Source of the DNA: Virgibacillus subterraneus
GTDB lineage: Bacteria; Bacillota; Bacilli; Bacillales; Amphibacillaceae
Direction of reading: 5' to 3'
DNA: 64,000 nt
Assembly: GCF_900110695.1 (NCBI RefSeq)
Contig: NZ_FOEH01000001.1
Coordinates: 434,001-498,000 of the forward strand
The notes under the pieces were generated by a model. The model saw only the letters and a list, made by a program, of their open reading frames with translations. It searched no databases and had not been told where the DNA came from. Position numbers and translations under genes: made by a program. Of the stretch, positions 47,724-55,807 are shown piece by piece. Position 1 is the first letter of the stretch; each line of letters opens with the position of its first letter.

Positions 47724-47852
47724 ATGAGAAGCTTTTTGCAGCTACTGGAGGATACAGAAGAAAAGCTTGGAAGGCGATTGTATAAGAACGAAGTAGAGTT
47801 TTTACAATGGGTTTATGAGCGCTATACGAGGGAGCAGCAGGTGAATGCTTAA
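47724..47852 (+). CDS. Small conserved-looking protein, 42 residues
   Basis: ATG at 47724 lies ten bases behind AGGGGG and opens a 42-residue frame, starting MRSFLQLLEDTEEKLGRRLY, that ends in YTREQQVNA. It is a charged, helical protein without membrane segment. The RBS, composition and the terminator about 55 bp downstream support a real gene. Family not recognised. A longer reading frame starting at 47622 lacks an RBS. Confidence 0.6.
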   Translation: MRSFLQLLEDTEEKLGRRLYKNEVEFLQWVYERYTREQQVNA

Positions 47853-47906
47853 TTGTATTCCCTTACACCTACATAATGTCAATTAACGATATAACGGATT
47901 AAGCAC

Positions 47907-47941
47907 AAAAAGTCTTGAAGATAGCCTTCAAGGCTTTTTGT
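47907..47941 (+). terminator. Terminator of the 42-residue gene
   Basis: AAAAAGTCTTGAAG and CTTCAAGGCTTTTT pair around a short loop. Confidence 0.75.
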
Positions 47942-47999
47942 AATTCTGCTGATAGTGTTATACTAAATTGAGTTCAGATTGAAAAAAGGAGTGGTCATC

Positions 48000-48284
48000 A
48001 TGGCAGTGGCAACTGATACAATCATTCAGAAAATAATGAAGGAATTAACGCAGGCACAGCAAAAAAGCGATGATAATGCTGTGGTGCAAAAACATATTGC
48101 TAATGTACAGCTTCTTTGTGAACTAATATTGGAAGAGAAACCAAAATCTAATAGTAGTGAGATTTCAACGGAAGAAATGAAAGCGATGATCGGACATAGC
48201 AATAATGGTCGAAAAGAAAGCACAACACGTCGTGAAATTGAAGAAGATGACGATGCAAATGGCAGTTCCATATTCGACTTTTAA
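48000..48284 (+). CDS. ywdI: YwdI-family protein
   Basis: A 94-residue protein with an N-terminal helical part (TIIQKIMKELTQAQ, then VQKHIANVQLLCELILEE) followed by a disordered, acidic C-terminus ending SSIFDF. The helical half and the location upstream of the DUF423 gene and gerQ match ywdI of Bacillus subtilis. ATG 48000 follows AAAGGAG at the right spacing; a start seven codons earlier is less likely. Function unknown. Confidence 0.75.
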   Translation: MAVATDTIIQKIMKELTQAQQKSDDNAVVQKHIANVQLLCELILEEKPKSNSSEISTEEMKAMIGHSNNGRKESTTRREIEEDDDANGSSIFDF

Positions 48285-48289
48285 CAACA

Positions 48290-48369
48290 TTAGAAAACTT
48301 GGCTTATCACCTAGCTAAGCCTTAGTTGCACTTATGCAGTAAGAAAGTATTAATACTTTCTTAACTGCT
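48290..48369 (-). repeat. Family A repeat, copy A9 (short form, inverted)
   Basis: TTAGAAAACTTGGCTTATC to TACTTTCTTAACTGC. On the minus strand its GCAGTTAAG end follows CTCTTTTTTCA, again a T-run. It separates ywdI from ywdK. Confidence 0.92.
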
Positions 48370-48392
48370 GAAAAAAGAGAGGGGCATAAATT

Positions 48393-48761
48393 ATGAAGTT
48401 ATTCTTAATTCTGGGAGCAATAAATGGATTCCTGGCAGTTGCCCTGGGAGCTTTCGGAGCACATGGGCTTGAGGGGAAGTTGTCCGAAAAAGCCTTAAAA
48501 ACGTGGGACAAAGCAGTTAACTATCAAATGTTTCATACAATGGCACTACTGATTACTGGACTACTACTAACGAAATTACAGAGCGGCGGCATGGTCTGGG
48601 CAGGCTGGATGTTCCTGGTTGGTATTCTATTATTCTCAGGCACGCTATATATCTATTCAACTACCGGTATTAAAACTTTTGCAATGATTACACCAATTGG
48701 TGGCGTCGCATTTCTAATTGGCTGGGTGCTGCTTGGGTATGCTGTTATGAAATATCTATAG
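48393..48761 (+). CDS. ywdK: DUF423 membrane protein (YwdK)
   Basis: A 122-residue protein with four transmembrane helices and the DUF423 signature GALNGFLAVALGAFGAHGLE at the N-terminus (first residue differs: GAINGF), KTWDKAVNYQMFHTMALL and SGTLYIYSTTGIK. The family is widespread and uncharacterised. AGAGAGGGG precedes the ATG. Position between ywdI and gerQ agrees with Bacillus subtilis ywdK. Its last six bases overlap the end of the convergent small membrane protein gene. Confidence 0.92.
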   Translation: MKLFLILGAINGFLAVALGAFGAHGLEGKLSEKALKTWDKAVNYQMFHTMALLITGLLLTKLQSGGMVWAGWMFLVGILLFSGTLYIYSTTGIKTFAMITPIGGVAFLIGWVLLGYAVMKYL

Positions 48762-49007
48762 TTGGAAAAGAAGGATGGTTGTGACAAGCATAAGCATAGT
48801 GGCTTTAACAAATTGTTTCGCACCCTCTGCTGTATTATGAGTGTTCATAGCAATAATTGCTTCACAGAAAATACTAATAGCTAATAAATATAAACTAAAC
48901 AACATAATGATGAGAATACCTTGAAAAATAGAAATTAGCCCAATTATCACAACTAATACAAGGGTTATCAATTCAAGGCGAATGAATTTTTCGTAAGGAT
49001 GTCTCAT
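48756..49007 (-). CDS. Small membrane protein of unknown function
   Basis: An 83-residue protein with two to three hydrophobic segments (LITLVLVVIIGLISIFQG, ILIIMLFSLYLLAISIF and the C-terminal TMLMLVTTILLFQL). GGGGGAAGTT precedes the ATG. It lies between ywdK and gerQ, convergent with ywdK and sharing six bases at the stops. Family not recognised. Composition supports a real gene. Confidence 0.65.
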   Translation of the reverse strand: MRHPYEKFIRLELITLVLVVIIGLISIFQGILIIMLFSLYLLAISIFCEAIIAMNTHNTAEGAKQFVKATMLMLVTTILLFQL

Positions 49008-49033
49008 TTGAACTTCCCCCAGTTGTTATAATA

Positions 49034-49062
49034 GAAAAACTTGGTTTTATACCAAGTTTTTC
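49034..49062. terminator. Terminator behind gerQ
   Basis: AAAAACTTGG and CCAAGTTTTT pair around TTTTATA; usable on both strands. CCAAGTTTTTCTAAC resembles the end of family A repeats and may derive from one. Confidence 0.75.
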
Positions 49063-49079
49063 TAACGTTCAACAGTTGT

Positions 49080-49562
49080 TTATCGTGATGGGTATACTGA
49101 TTCTCCATTTCCATATGGGTAGGAGTAATTAATTTCCTCATCAAAAGTTACATAGTCAAGGTATATCATTAACAGTAAATACCTTTTTCCTGATTGAGGA
49201 TCACTTAAAATGATATGATCTCTTCCAGCTGCTTCAACAATTCCTCTAAAAACTTTAGCATTCCACTGACTATTATTTTCAAATGTCATATACACGGTAG
49301 CAGCTTTTCCCTCATTCAGCCGAAGAATATTTTCAATGTAAGATTGCTCCATTGGAAGTTGCCCAGTACCAAGTTGCCCCATGCCATCAGCTTGTTGTTG
49401 CTGTTGTGCCTGCTGGTTCTGCTGATTTTGCGGACTCTGAGGCATTTGCCTAGGGTCATAAGCTGGATAATACGCTGGTGAAAATTGTGGATAGTAATAG
49501 TAAGGATATTGCTGGTACGAATTTGTAAAGCCTTGATTTTTATTTCTCTCGTTTTCACTCAT
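49080..49562 (-). CDS. gerQ: Spore coat protein GerQ
   Basis: A 160-residue coat protein required in Bacillus subtilis for CwlJ localisation and calcium-dipicolinate germination. The N-terminal half is Tyr/Gln/Pro-rich (YQQYPYYYYPQFSPAYYP, then a Gln-rich run), matching a protein cross-linked in the coat. The C-terminal half holds the conserved domain QSYIENILRLNEGKAATVYM and AGRDHIILSDPQSGKRYLLL. AGGAGG precedes ATG 49562. The upstream partner gene cwlJ is broken, so GerQ here may have lost its usual partner. Confidence 0.95.
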   Translation of the reverse strand: MSENERNKNQGFTNSYQQYPYYYYPQFSPAYYPAYDPRQMPQSPQNQQNQQAQQQQQADGMGQLGTGQLPMEQSYIENILRLNEGKAATVYMTFENNSQWNAKVFRGIVEAAGRDHIILSDPQSGKRYLLLMIYLDYVTFDEEINYSYPYGNGESVYPSR

Positions 49563-49576
49563 AAAAAAACCTCCTA

Positions 49577-50013
49577 TTAGTATGCTTTTGGACATTCAAA
49601 TGCTGTTGGTGCATAGTAACAATTTGCTTTGTACCTGCCTATGTTCCATGGGGTTTGACATGCGCCCTCTAGCCTGAAAAACCACAAAGAGTTTGATGCG
49701 GGATAGTACCTTTTCAGCTAAAAACCCTTCTTGGCAGTTAAGAAAATACTGTAAAGATGCAGCTAAAGCTTATCTATATTAAGGCATGCATTTCAGAGTA
49801 TAAGGAGTTCTAAGAAAGCAAAATACACCTTCATAAGAATCCCATCAGCGAATGCCAAGTTTTCTAACTAAATTTATATCCTTCTGACGGGCCTGACTCA
49901 CAATCAGTGTTTCCCACCATAAGCATGCCAAGTTTACCGTCCTCTTCAGCTTTTGCACGCATTAACCTTGCCGATAATTTTAATTCTTTTTGATTGTATC
50001 GAATAACAGCCAC
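49577..50013 (-). pseudogene. cwlJ: cwlJ, spore cortex lytic enzyme, disrupted by repeat A10
   Basis: On the minus strand GTG 50013 (GAGGTG upstream) starts a good CwlJ N-terminus: AVIRYNQKELKLSARLMRAK, then GKLGMLMVGN. The frame then diverges and stops at TAG 49866-49864, inside the end of repeat A10. Beyond A10 the C-terminus of CwlJ resumes (49711-49577): SLWFFRLEGACQTPW, then GRYKANCYYAPTAFECPKAY and TAA, directly before the gerQ RBS. Compared with about 140 residues in intact CwlJ, the middle 55-60 residues are gone and the C-terminal part has a small deletion (W-N instead of a WYNQP-like stretch). Gene order cwlJ-gerQ is that of Bacillus subtilis. No functional hydrolase can be made. 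Confidence 0.88.
49733..49867 (+). repeat. Family A repeat, copy A10 (long form), inside cwlJ
   Basis: GGCAGTTAAGAAAATACTG, AGCTTATCTATATTAAGGCA, TTTCAGAGTATAAGGAGTTC, AAAATACACCTTCATAAGAA and CGAATGCCAAGTTTTCTAAC. It carries a deletion near its 5' end compared with A12. Confidence 0.9.
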
Positions 50014-50201
50014 ACCAAACACACCTCGTTTTTGTAACTCGTGCTGGTTAGGTCTACTAAATATGTGTATGTAAGTATGGGCGGAATGATGACTGTCCTT
50101 AGAGGATTTTTTATAGCAGGAATGAACCACACACGTGTATGTGTAAGTTGTGGTTGAAAATCTCAAAATCTGGTAGGAGTTTCTCCTTCAAATTAAACAA
50201 A

Positions 50202-50231
50202 AAAATTGCCTCGAATTTATCGAGACAATTT
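50202..50231 (-). terminator. Terminator of hemQ
   Basis: AAAATTGCCTCG and CGAGACAATTTT pair; on the minus strand the stem is followed by TTTTTTTG. The 190 bp between here and cwlJ show no further feature. Confidence 0.85.
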
Positions 50232-50239
50232 TCATTTAG

Positions 50240-50980
50240 TTATACGTGTAAATAAGCGTCAATATCATCTTTTGCCAAGTGGTTTCCAACGAAAAATTCG
50301 CCAAACTCACCGAAGCGTGCACTTACTTCATCAAAGCGCATTTCGTAGACGATTTTTTTCAGCTGTAAAGGATCGTGAGCAAAAAGGGTTACGCCCCATT
50401 CCCAGTCATCAAAACCGAAGGAACCAGTGATGATTTGCTTAATATTACCTGCGTATTTTCGGCCTGTTTTACTATGTTCATAAAGTAGTTTTGCCCGTTC
50501 TTTAAAGTCGACTGAATACCAGTTATCTTCACCGTCGCGACTTTTGTTCATCGGATAGAAACTAATATGCTCCCATTTAGGCAGAATCGGTTTCAGGCGT
50601 TCCTGTGTTCTAGGATCATCCTCCGCATGCTGAGGGCCATATTTCGAAAGCTCAACAACAGATACATACGAATGGGCGGGAAGTAGAAATTCGGCAAATT
50701 TTGATTTGTTAAATTCCGTTTCAATATCAGTCAACTCATCCATAGTTGGACGCAAAAACATAAACATTAAATCAGCTTTTTGGCCAACAACTTTGTATAA
50801 AACATGACTTCCATTTTCTTCATTTTCAACAGCTTCCCATTTGGTAAGTAGATTTTTAAATTCATGGATTGCTGATTCGCGCTCTTCACTGGATGCGTAT
50901 TTCCAGGATGTCCAGTCAATCGTGCGTAAATCATGCAAACAATACCAGCCATCCAAGGTTTCAACTGCTTCAGCTGCCAT
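50240..50980 (-). CDS. hemQ: Coproheme decarboxylase HemQ (chlorite dismutase family)
   Basis: Last enzyme of the coproporphyrin-dependent heme pathway of Gram-positives; converts coproheme to heme b with peroxide. The 246-residue protein starts [21 protein letters not shown], contains [15 protein letters not shown] with the conserved Tyr region, and [19 protein letters not shown] and [15 protein letters not shown] of the heme-binding C-terminal domain. ATG 50980 has AAGGAGAG at the right distance; a longer frame of 13 extra codons is unlikely. It is divergent from pta, as in Bacillus subtilis (ywfI-pta). Confidence 0.95.
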   Translation of the reverse strand: MAAEAVETLDGWYCLHDLRTIDWTSWKYASSEERESAIHEFKNLLTKWEAVENEENGSHVLYKVVGQKADLMFMFLRPTMDELTDIETEFNKSKFAEFLLPAHSYVSVVELSKYGPQHAEDDPRTQERLKPILPKWEHISFYPMNKSRDGEDNWYSVDFKERAKLLYEHSKTGRKYAGNIKQIITGSFGFDDWEWGVTLFAHDPLQLKKIVYEMRFDEVSARFGEFGEFFVGNHLAKDDIDAYLHV

Positions 50981-51177
50981 TCTATATCTCTCCTTCATCA
51001 ATTTGAAATTATTCATCATATGTTTTTACTATATCATAATTAGGGAACGATAATCATGGAATAAGGTTTTGTCACCAGTCCGTCAATATTACTGCAAAAA
51101 TGAAGGGTGATTTCTTTTAATAGGCTCGATAATCAATTATCATTTTAAGTAGAAAATATAATAGGAGGTACTCAATC

Positions 51178-52146
51178 ATGAGTAATCTTTTTGATCAATT
51201 AAGTGATAAAATAAAAACAACTGATAAATCTATCGTTTTTCCGGAAGGGATGGATGAACGAATTCTTACCGCAGCAAGCCAACTTGGTGCAGCTGGTATT
51301 CTAACACCTATTTTATTAGGGAATAGGAGCAAGATGAAACAGAAAGCAGAAGAAATTGGTGTCGATATTTCCACATGCAAATTAATGGATCCAAAAGACT
51401 TTGCTGAATTTGATTTAATGGTGGAAACCTTTGTTGAACGCCGTAAAGGAAAAGTTACCGCTGAACAAGCACGAGAAACCTTGCTTGATGCGAACTACTT
51501 TGGAACGATGCTTGTATACATGAATCAGGCAGATGGACTTGTTAGTGGTGCGACTCATTCAACCGCGGATACTGTCAGACCAGCATTACAGATTATAAAA
51601 ACAAAAGATGGAATTAAAAAGACCTCCGGCGTATTTATCATGGTTCGAAACGATGAAAAATATGTGTTTGCTGATTGTGCGATCAACATTAACCCTGACA
51701 GTCAGGATCTGGCGGAGATAGCAGTAGAGAGTGCTGTTACTGCCGAATTGTTTAATGTTGACCCACGTATTGCAATGCTTAGTTTTTCGACAAAAGGTTC
51801 GGCTCAGTCTGAAGAAACAGATAAAGTTGTTGACGCATTAAATCTTGCAAAAGAAAAAAATCCTTCACTCGTAATTGATGGCGAGTTTCAGTTTGACGCA
51901 GCATTTGTTCCAAGTGTTGCCTCGAAAAAAGCTCCAGATTCCGTCTTGAAAGGTGATGCGAATGTATTTATTTTTCCAAGTCTTGAAGCGGGAAACATCG
52001 GATATAAAATAGCCCAGCGATTAGGAGAGTTTGAAGCAGTAGGTCCAGTTCTGCAAGGGCTCAACAAACCTGTGAATGACTTATCGCGAGGGTGCAGTGC
52101 TGACGATGTCTATAAACTGGCAATCATTACAGCAGCACAAGCATAA
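51178..52146 (+). CDS. pta: Phosphate acetyltransferase
   Basis: Converts acetyl-CoA and phosphate to acetyl phosphate in overflow metabolism. A 322-residue class I Pta with VFPEGMDERILTAASQLG at the start, ADGLVSGATHSTADTVRPAL and AMLSFSTKGSAQSEETDKV, and the C-terminal PVLQGLNKPVNDLSRGCSAD, all family hallmarks. AGGAGG precedes the ATG. It is monocistronic with a strong terminator; tandem array E3 fills the space to the convergent lipL. Confidence 0.96.
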   Translation: MSNLFDQLSDKIKTTDKSIVFPEGMDERILTAASQLGAAGILTPILLGNRSKMKQKAEEIGVDISTCKLMDPKDFAEFDLMVETFVERRKGKVTAEQARETLLDANYFGTMLVYMNQADGLVSGATHSTADTVRPALQIIKTKDGIKKTSGVFIMVRNDEKYVFADCAININPDSQDLAEIAVESAVTAELFNVDPRIAMLSFSTKGSAQSEETDKVVDALNLAKEKNPSLVIDGEFQFDAAFVPSVASKKAPDSVLKGDANVFIFPSLEAGNIGYKIAQRLGEFEAVGPVLQGLNKPVNDLSRGCSADDVYKLAIITAAQA

Positions 52147-52155
52147 TACAAAAAA

Positions 52156-52199
52156 GAAAGGCTTACAGCGAATTGAAGTTCTGCTGTAAGCCTTTTTTA
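52156..52199 (+). terminator. Terminator of pta
   Basis: AAAGGCTTACAGC and GCTGTAAGCCTTT form a 13-bp stem followed by TTTAAG; array E3 begins directly after it. Confidence 0.9.
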
Positions 52200-52440
52200 A
52201 GTTGATATCGTATGCTGGTTGGTTGATAGATGAGTTTTCAGGTTGATATATGGATATACAGGTTGATAAACGGAATACCGGGTTGATATACAGTTATTGC
52301 GGTCGATAAATCAAATCCCCGGTCGATAAACCGCATATCAGGTTGATAAACGAGATTGCAGGTTGATAAATGATTTCCCCGGTTGATAAACGATGTATCG
52401 AATTGATATACAGTTATTGCAGTCGATAAATTACTGCATC
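52200..52440. repeat. Tandem array E3, 20-bp units with conserved and variable halves
   Basis: Eleven consecutive units of exactly 20 bp (52221-52440) plus a degenerate first one. The first ten bases are GGTTGATAAA or close variants (GGTTGATATA, GGTCGATAAA, AATTGATATA); the second ten bases differ between units, though CAGTTATTGC appears twice. The stop codon of lipL is formed by the variable half of the last unit. Confidence 0.95.
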
Positions 52441-53282
52441 CCAGCAATCCTCTCATTCCGCTTAACCATTTGTTCATATCTTGTTTTAAAAGCCTCCTGT
52501 TCATCAGCGGAAAAATCATCCGTTACAATCGTGTCACTAAAGTGCTGAAGGGATTCTAAAACACGATCCTTCATCCCATTAACAGTTATTTTTGTCCCTA
52601 AAAGTTCTGTTAGCGAAGCCATTGTTGATGGATCCACATCTGGAAACGAAAACTTGGTTTCAGCGTCTTTAAGCCCCACGCTATAAAAATCACGAATCAA
52701 TGATGCTCGCTCAACACCTTTTCCTTCCACATCCAAGTATATTTGAATGGCTGCTCCATCTTTTACTCGACGCTGTGAAATCCCAGCAAATTTTCTGCCG
52801 CCGATACTTAAATCATAGTCACCAGGACAATAGGAGCCAACAATTTCATAGGCCTCAATTTCATTTGTCAGGTCGCGCAGCATGTACTGGATAAAGCTCA
52901 CCATCGCCTCATAACAATCATGAATAGAAATATGCTTCACATCAGGCAGGACCAGCGAAATATTTAAAACACCTGCGTCTAATGCGACCGCTAACCCTCC
53001 GGAATTCCGGACAACAACATGATATCCCTGTTTGTTTAGCAGTTCTACGCCTTCTTCAATATAAGGTAAGCGTGCATCAGGAATGCCTAACACAACGGTA
53101 TCAGGGTGGACCCATAACCTTATCGCCGGTGCAGTGTTTTTTCCACCAACAGATAGCGCCAGTACATCATCAATTGCAAACGACGTTAATGCTGTATAGG
53201 CTTTTTTATTAAAAAAATTTTCTTTTGAATGATCGAGATAGCGAAACTGCTTGTGCCTGACGATTTCCTTCCAGTTTTTCAT
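52431..53282 (-). CDS. lipL: Octanoyl-[GcvH]:protein N-octanoyltransferase
   Basis: Amidotransferase of lipoate synthesis that moves octanoyl from GcvH to E2 subunits. The 283-residue protein has the lipoyl/biotin ligase fold with RNSGGLAVALDAGVLNISLV and GSYCPGDYDLSIGGRKFAG; the cysteine of GSYC (about residue 152) is the catalytic Cys of LipL, absent in lipoate ligase LplJ. Position after pta matches ywfL in Bacillus subtilis. AAAGGAG precedes the ATG. The stop codon lies at the edge of array E3. A lipoate-protein ligase annotation would be the common alternative, disfavoured by the Cys. Confidence 0.9.
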   Translation of the reverse strand: MKNWKEIVRHKQFRYLDHSKENFFNKKAYTALTSFAIDDVLALSVGGKNTAPAIRLWVHPDTVVLGIPDARLPYIEEGVELLNKQGYHVVVRNSGGLAVALDAGVLNISLVLPDVKHISIHDCYEAMVSFIQYMLRDLTNEIEAYEIVGSYCPGDYDLSIGGRKFAGISQRRVKDGAAIQIYLDVEGKGVERASLIRDFYSVGLKDAETKFSFPDVDPSTMASLTELLGTKITVNGMKDRVLESLQHFSDTIVTDDFSADEQEAFKTRYEQMVKRNERIAGMQ

Positions 53283-53379
53283 AGTTTTCTCCTTTTGCTC
53301 AGAAAGATTGGCTCTTTTATCCTTAGGTTATTCATTATATAATAAAGTAAATAATGTCGAAAAGAAACGGGTTGGAAAA

Positions 53380-54699
53380 ATGGCGTACAAAGATGAACAA
53401 TTAAATGAAGAAAAAGTATTTAAAGATCCCGTCCATAGATATGTTCACGTGAAGGATCGTGTTATCTGGGATTTGATTGCTGCACCGGAATTTCAGCGTT
53501 TACGCCGGATTAAACAGCTTGGAACGACTAATTTAACGTTTCATGGGGCAGAACATAGCCGCTTCAACCATTCATTAGGCGTTTATGAAATTGTCCGCCG
53601 GATTCTTTATAATTTCGAAAACCGCCCGCATTGGAATGATGATGAGCGTCTGCTGTGCTTATGTGCTGCTTTACTGCACGATCTGGGTCATGGACCATTT
53701 TCCCATTCGTTTGAAAAAGTATTTAAGCTGGATCATGAGCATTTTACCCAACAAATTATTATGGGTGATACACATATACATACAATCTTAGAGCGCGTTT
53801 CACCTGGTTTTTCTAAAAAGGTTGCTGACGTGATTGATAAAACATATGAGGACAAATTAGTTGTCAGTCTCATATCAAGCCAGATTGATGCTGATCGGAT
53901 GGATTATCTGCAACGTGATGCTTATTTTACTGGTGTCAGCTATGGTCATTTTGATATGGAACGAATTTTACGGGTGATGCGTCCGATTGATGATCAGGTT
54001 GTCATTAAATCAAGTGGAATGCACGCGGTGGAAGACTATATCATGAGTCGCTACCAAATGTACTGGCAGGTATATTTTCATCCTGTAACGAGAAGTGCAG
54101 AAGTCATTCTGTCAAAAATCCTCCATCGTGCCAAATATTTATTTGAAACAGATTATACCTTTAAACTGAAGCCAATGCATTTTATTTCATTTTTTAAGGA
54201 AAAGGTTGATCTAGCTGATTATTTGAAACTGGATGAATCCATTGTCTCTTACTACTTTCAGTTATGGCAGGAGGAAGATGACGAGATTTTGCATGATTTG
54301 TGTGAACGGTTTATGAATCGTCGCCTGTTTAAATATATTGAATTTAATCCGAACCAGCAAATGAATGAGTGGATGGAGCTTTATCGGTTGTTTCAGGAGG
54401 CCGGAATTGATCCGGAATATTACCTTGTGGTCGATTCGTCATCTGATCTGCCATATGATTTTTATCGACCTGGTGAAGAGGAAGAACGACTTCCGATTCA
54501 TTTGATGATGCCTAACGATGAGCTGAAAGAGCTTTCCCGTCATTCGGATATCGTTGAAGCTATCTCAGGGAAAAAACGTACGGACCATAAGCTGTATTTT
54601 CCTAAAGATTTGTTGGAAGAACTTAGTGATGATTGCCCAGCCAAACGAAGAATTTTAGAATTATTATATGGTGAAGGAGCGGGAAATAATGTTAACTAA
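53380..54699 (+). CDS. ywfO: HD-domain phosphohydrolase YwfO
   Basis: A 439-residue cytosolic metal-dependent hydrolase of the HD superfamily, related to dNTP triphosphohydrolases (SAMHD1-like). RFNHSLGVYEIVRRIL gives the first His, LLHDLGHGPFSHSFEKVF the HD pair, and SSQIDADRMDYLQRDAYFTG the distal Asp. Enterococcal homologues hydrolyse dNTPs; the substrate here is not proven. ATG 53380 is chosen by homology to the start MAYKDEQLNEEKVFKDPVH; its RBS is weak (GGTTGG). It overlaps ywgA by 11 bp, indicating translational coupling. Confidence 0.9.
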   Translation: MAYKDEQLNEEKVFKDPVHRYVHVKDRVIWDLIAAPEFQRLRRIKQLGTTNLTFHGAEHSRFNHSLGVYEIVRRILYNFENRPHWNDDERLLCLCAALLHDLGHGPFSHSFEKVFKLDHEHFTQQIIMGDTHIHTILERVSPGFSKKVADVIDKTYEDKLVVSLISSQIDADRMDYLQRDAYFTGVSYGHFDMERILRVMRPIDDQVVIKSSGMHAVEDYIMSRYQMYWQVYFHPVTRSAEVILSKILHRAKYLFETDYTFKLKPMHFISFFKEKVDLADYLKLDESIVSYYFQLWQEEDDEILHDLCERFMNRRLFKYIEFNPNQQMNEWMELYRLFQEAGIDPEYYLVVDSSSDLPYDFYRPGEEEERLPIHLMMPNDELKELSRHSDIVEAISGKKRTDHKLYFPKDLLEELSDDCPAKRRILELLYGEGAGNNVN

Positions 54700-55189
54700 T
54701 CATGCGAAATTAATGCAATTTTTTTCTGTGGCAAATGAAGTTACGGGTCGGAAAAAGCTGCAGAAGATGATTTATATATTACAAAAATGTGATATGCCTT
54801 TTGAGGAAAAATATCAATTTCATTTCTATGGTCCTTACTCTGAAGAGCTATCGCTTCGTACAGAGGAACTATGTAATCTAGGCTTTATTGCTGAGGAAAA
54901 AGAGGAAAAGAGTAACTATTTTCAATATAACTACAGCATTACCGCAGATGGTCAGGAATTTTTAAATCAATTTAAATTGGAAATACCTGATATGACAAAG
55001 CAGGTTCAATTATTGAAAGGTAAGAGTTCGCGTTTTCTTGAACTTGTATCGACAATGCTTTATTTTGATGATTTAACGGAGGCGGACATGGTTGAAAAGA
55101 TACATACCGTCAAGCCGAAGCAAAAGTATACAAATGATGAAATAACTGAAGCAAGCCAATTTATTAAATCAATTAACCCACCTCAATAA
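54689..55189 (+). CDS. ywgA: YwgA-family protein
   Basis: A 166-residue cytosolic protein of unknown function. LTNHAKLMQFFSVANEVTGR and KKLQKMIYILQKCDMPFEE at the N-terminus and YQFHFYGPYSEELSLRTEEL are family-typical; the layout resembles a winged-helix fold like that of SocA/Panacea-type proteins, which is inference. ATG 54689 follows AAGGAG and overlaps the end of ywfO. Gene order ywfO-ywgA-ywhD is as in Bacillus subtilis. The terminator overlaps its stop codon. Confidence 0.88.
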   Translation: MLTNHAKLMQFFSVANEVTGRKKLQKMIYILQKCDMPFEEKYQFHFYGPYSEELSLRTEELCNLGFIAEEKEEKSNYFQYNYSITADGQEFLNQFKLEIPDMTKQVQLLKGKSSRFLELVSTMLYFDDLTEADMVEKIHTVKPKQKYTNDEITEASQFIKSINPPQ

Positions 55190-55207
55190 TGTTGGTGGGT
55201 TTTTAAT
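55175..55207 (+). terminator. Terminator overlapping the end of ywgA
   Basis: AACCCACC and GGTGGGTT pair, followed by TTTAATTTT. The left arm lies within the last codons of ywgA. Confidence 0.8.
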
Positions 55208-55285
55208 TTTAAATTGCAATGGATGAAATGAGGGCTTCAGTTATGCTAGAATATTAATTAAAACCTAAGTAGGAGGGTTCCGAAA

Positions 55286-55807
55286 GTGAGTTCAGAAGAT
55301 CAGAATAAAAAGAAGACAAATCAATTTACAATACTTAAAGATGATTCAACGGACGGTCACGGAGGGTATGGTGCCGGTACAGTCAGCCTTGAAAATATGT
55401 CCCCGGTGATTATTGACCCAAATGAAGATCGTGCGTTTGTAGATATGGGAGCAATGCACGCTCGAAGTGAAATAGAACGACGTGTCAAATTTTTACCTAA
55501 CAAAGATGAAGTGCCAAATGGGAAATTATATTGGATTGTTTGGGTAAATGTTGAAAAAAATAAAAATGGCGCCTATTTTTCCGGTGTTTGCGGAAGTGAG
55601 GTTCGTGTTGACCGTTCAATCAAACGAGCTTATAAATCAATGCCTGAGCATGTGACTCACATGGAAAAATCATTAAAGGGCAAGATTATGCTTGAACACA
55701 TGGATGATCATTCGAAAAAGTTATTAAAGGATTTCCTTGCCGATTTTGAAGGTGGAGATATGTGGAATAATTCTACAGATGAGTTAAAAGAAGTACTTCC
55801 GAAATAA
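55286..55807 (+). CDS. ywhD: YwhD-family protein
   Basis: A 173-residue cytosolic protein of unknown function, conserved in Bacillaceae. DGHGGYGAGTVSLENMSPVI, DPNEDRAFVDMGAMHARSE and GKLYWIVWVNVEKNKNGAYF are its typical segments. The start is GTG with AGGAGGG upstream. It is monocistronic with a long perfect terminator hairpin. Its place before pbpG is that of Bacillus subtilis ywhD-ywhE. Confidence 0.92.
   Translation: MSSEDQNKKKTNQFTILKDDSTDGHGGYGAGTVSLENMSPVIIDPNEDRAFVDMGAMHARSEIERRVKFLPNKDEVPNGKLYWIVWVNVEKNKNGAYFSGVCGSEVRVDRSIKRAYKSMPEHVTHMEKSLKGKIMLEHMDDHSKKLLKDFLADFEGGDMWNNSTDELKEVLPK

Noticed and set aside
49864-50166. 100-codon frame as an intact gene
   Set aside because: Only its middle part matches CwlJ, starting at GTG 50013; the upstream part is non-homologous leader and the end is created by repeat A10. 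Annotated as a cwlJ pseudogene instead.
51128-51150. Fur-box-like palindrome CGATAATCAATTATCA upstream of pta
   Set aside because: The spacing is one base longer than a Fur 7-1-7 box and no iron gene is downstream; hemQ is divergent but over 140 bp away. Not convincing enough to call.
52200-52440. Array E3 as a CRISPR array
   Set aside because: The conserved part is only about 10 bp and the variable part 10 bp; CRISPR repeats are 23-50 bp with spacers of similar length, and no cas gene is near.
52238-52519. 93-codon frame on the minus strand through array E3
   Set aside because: It starts inside lipL in another frame and continues through the 20-bp repeats; no RBS and no protein-like composition.
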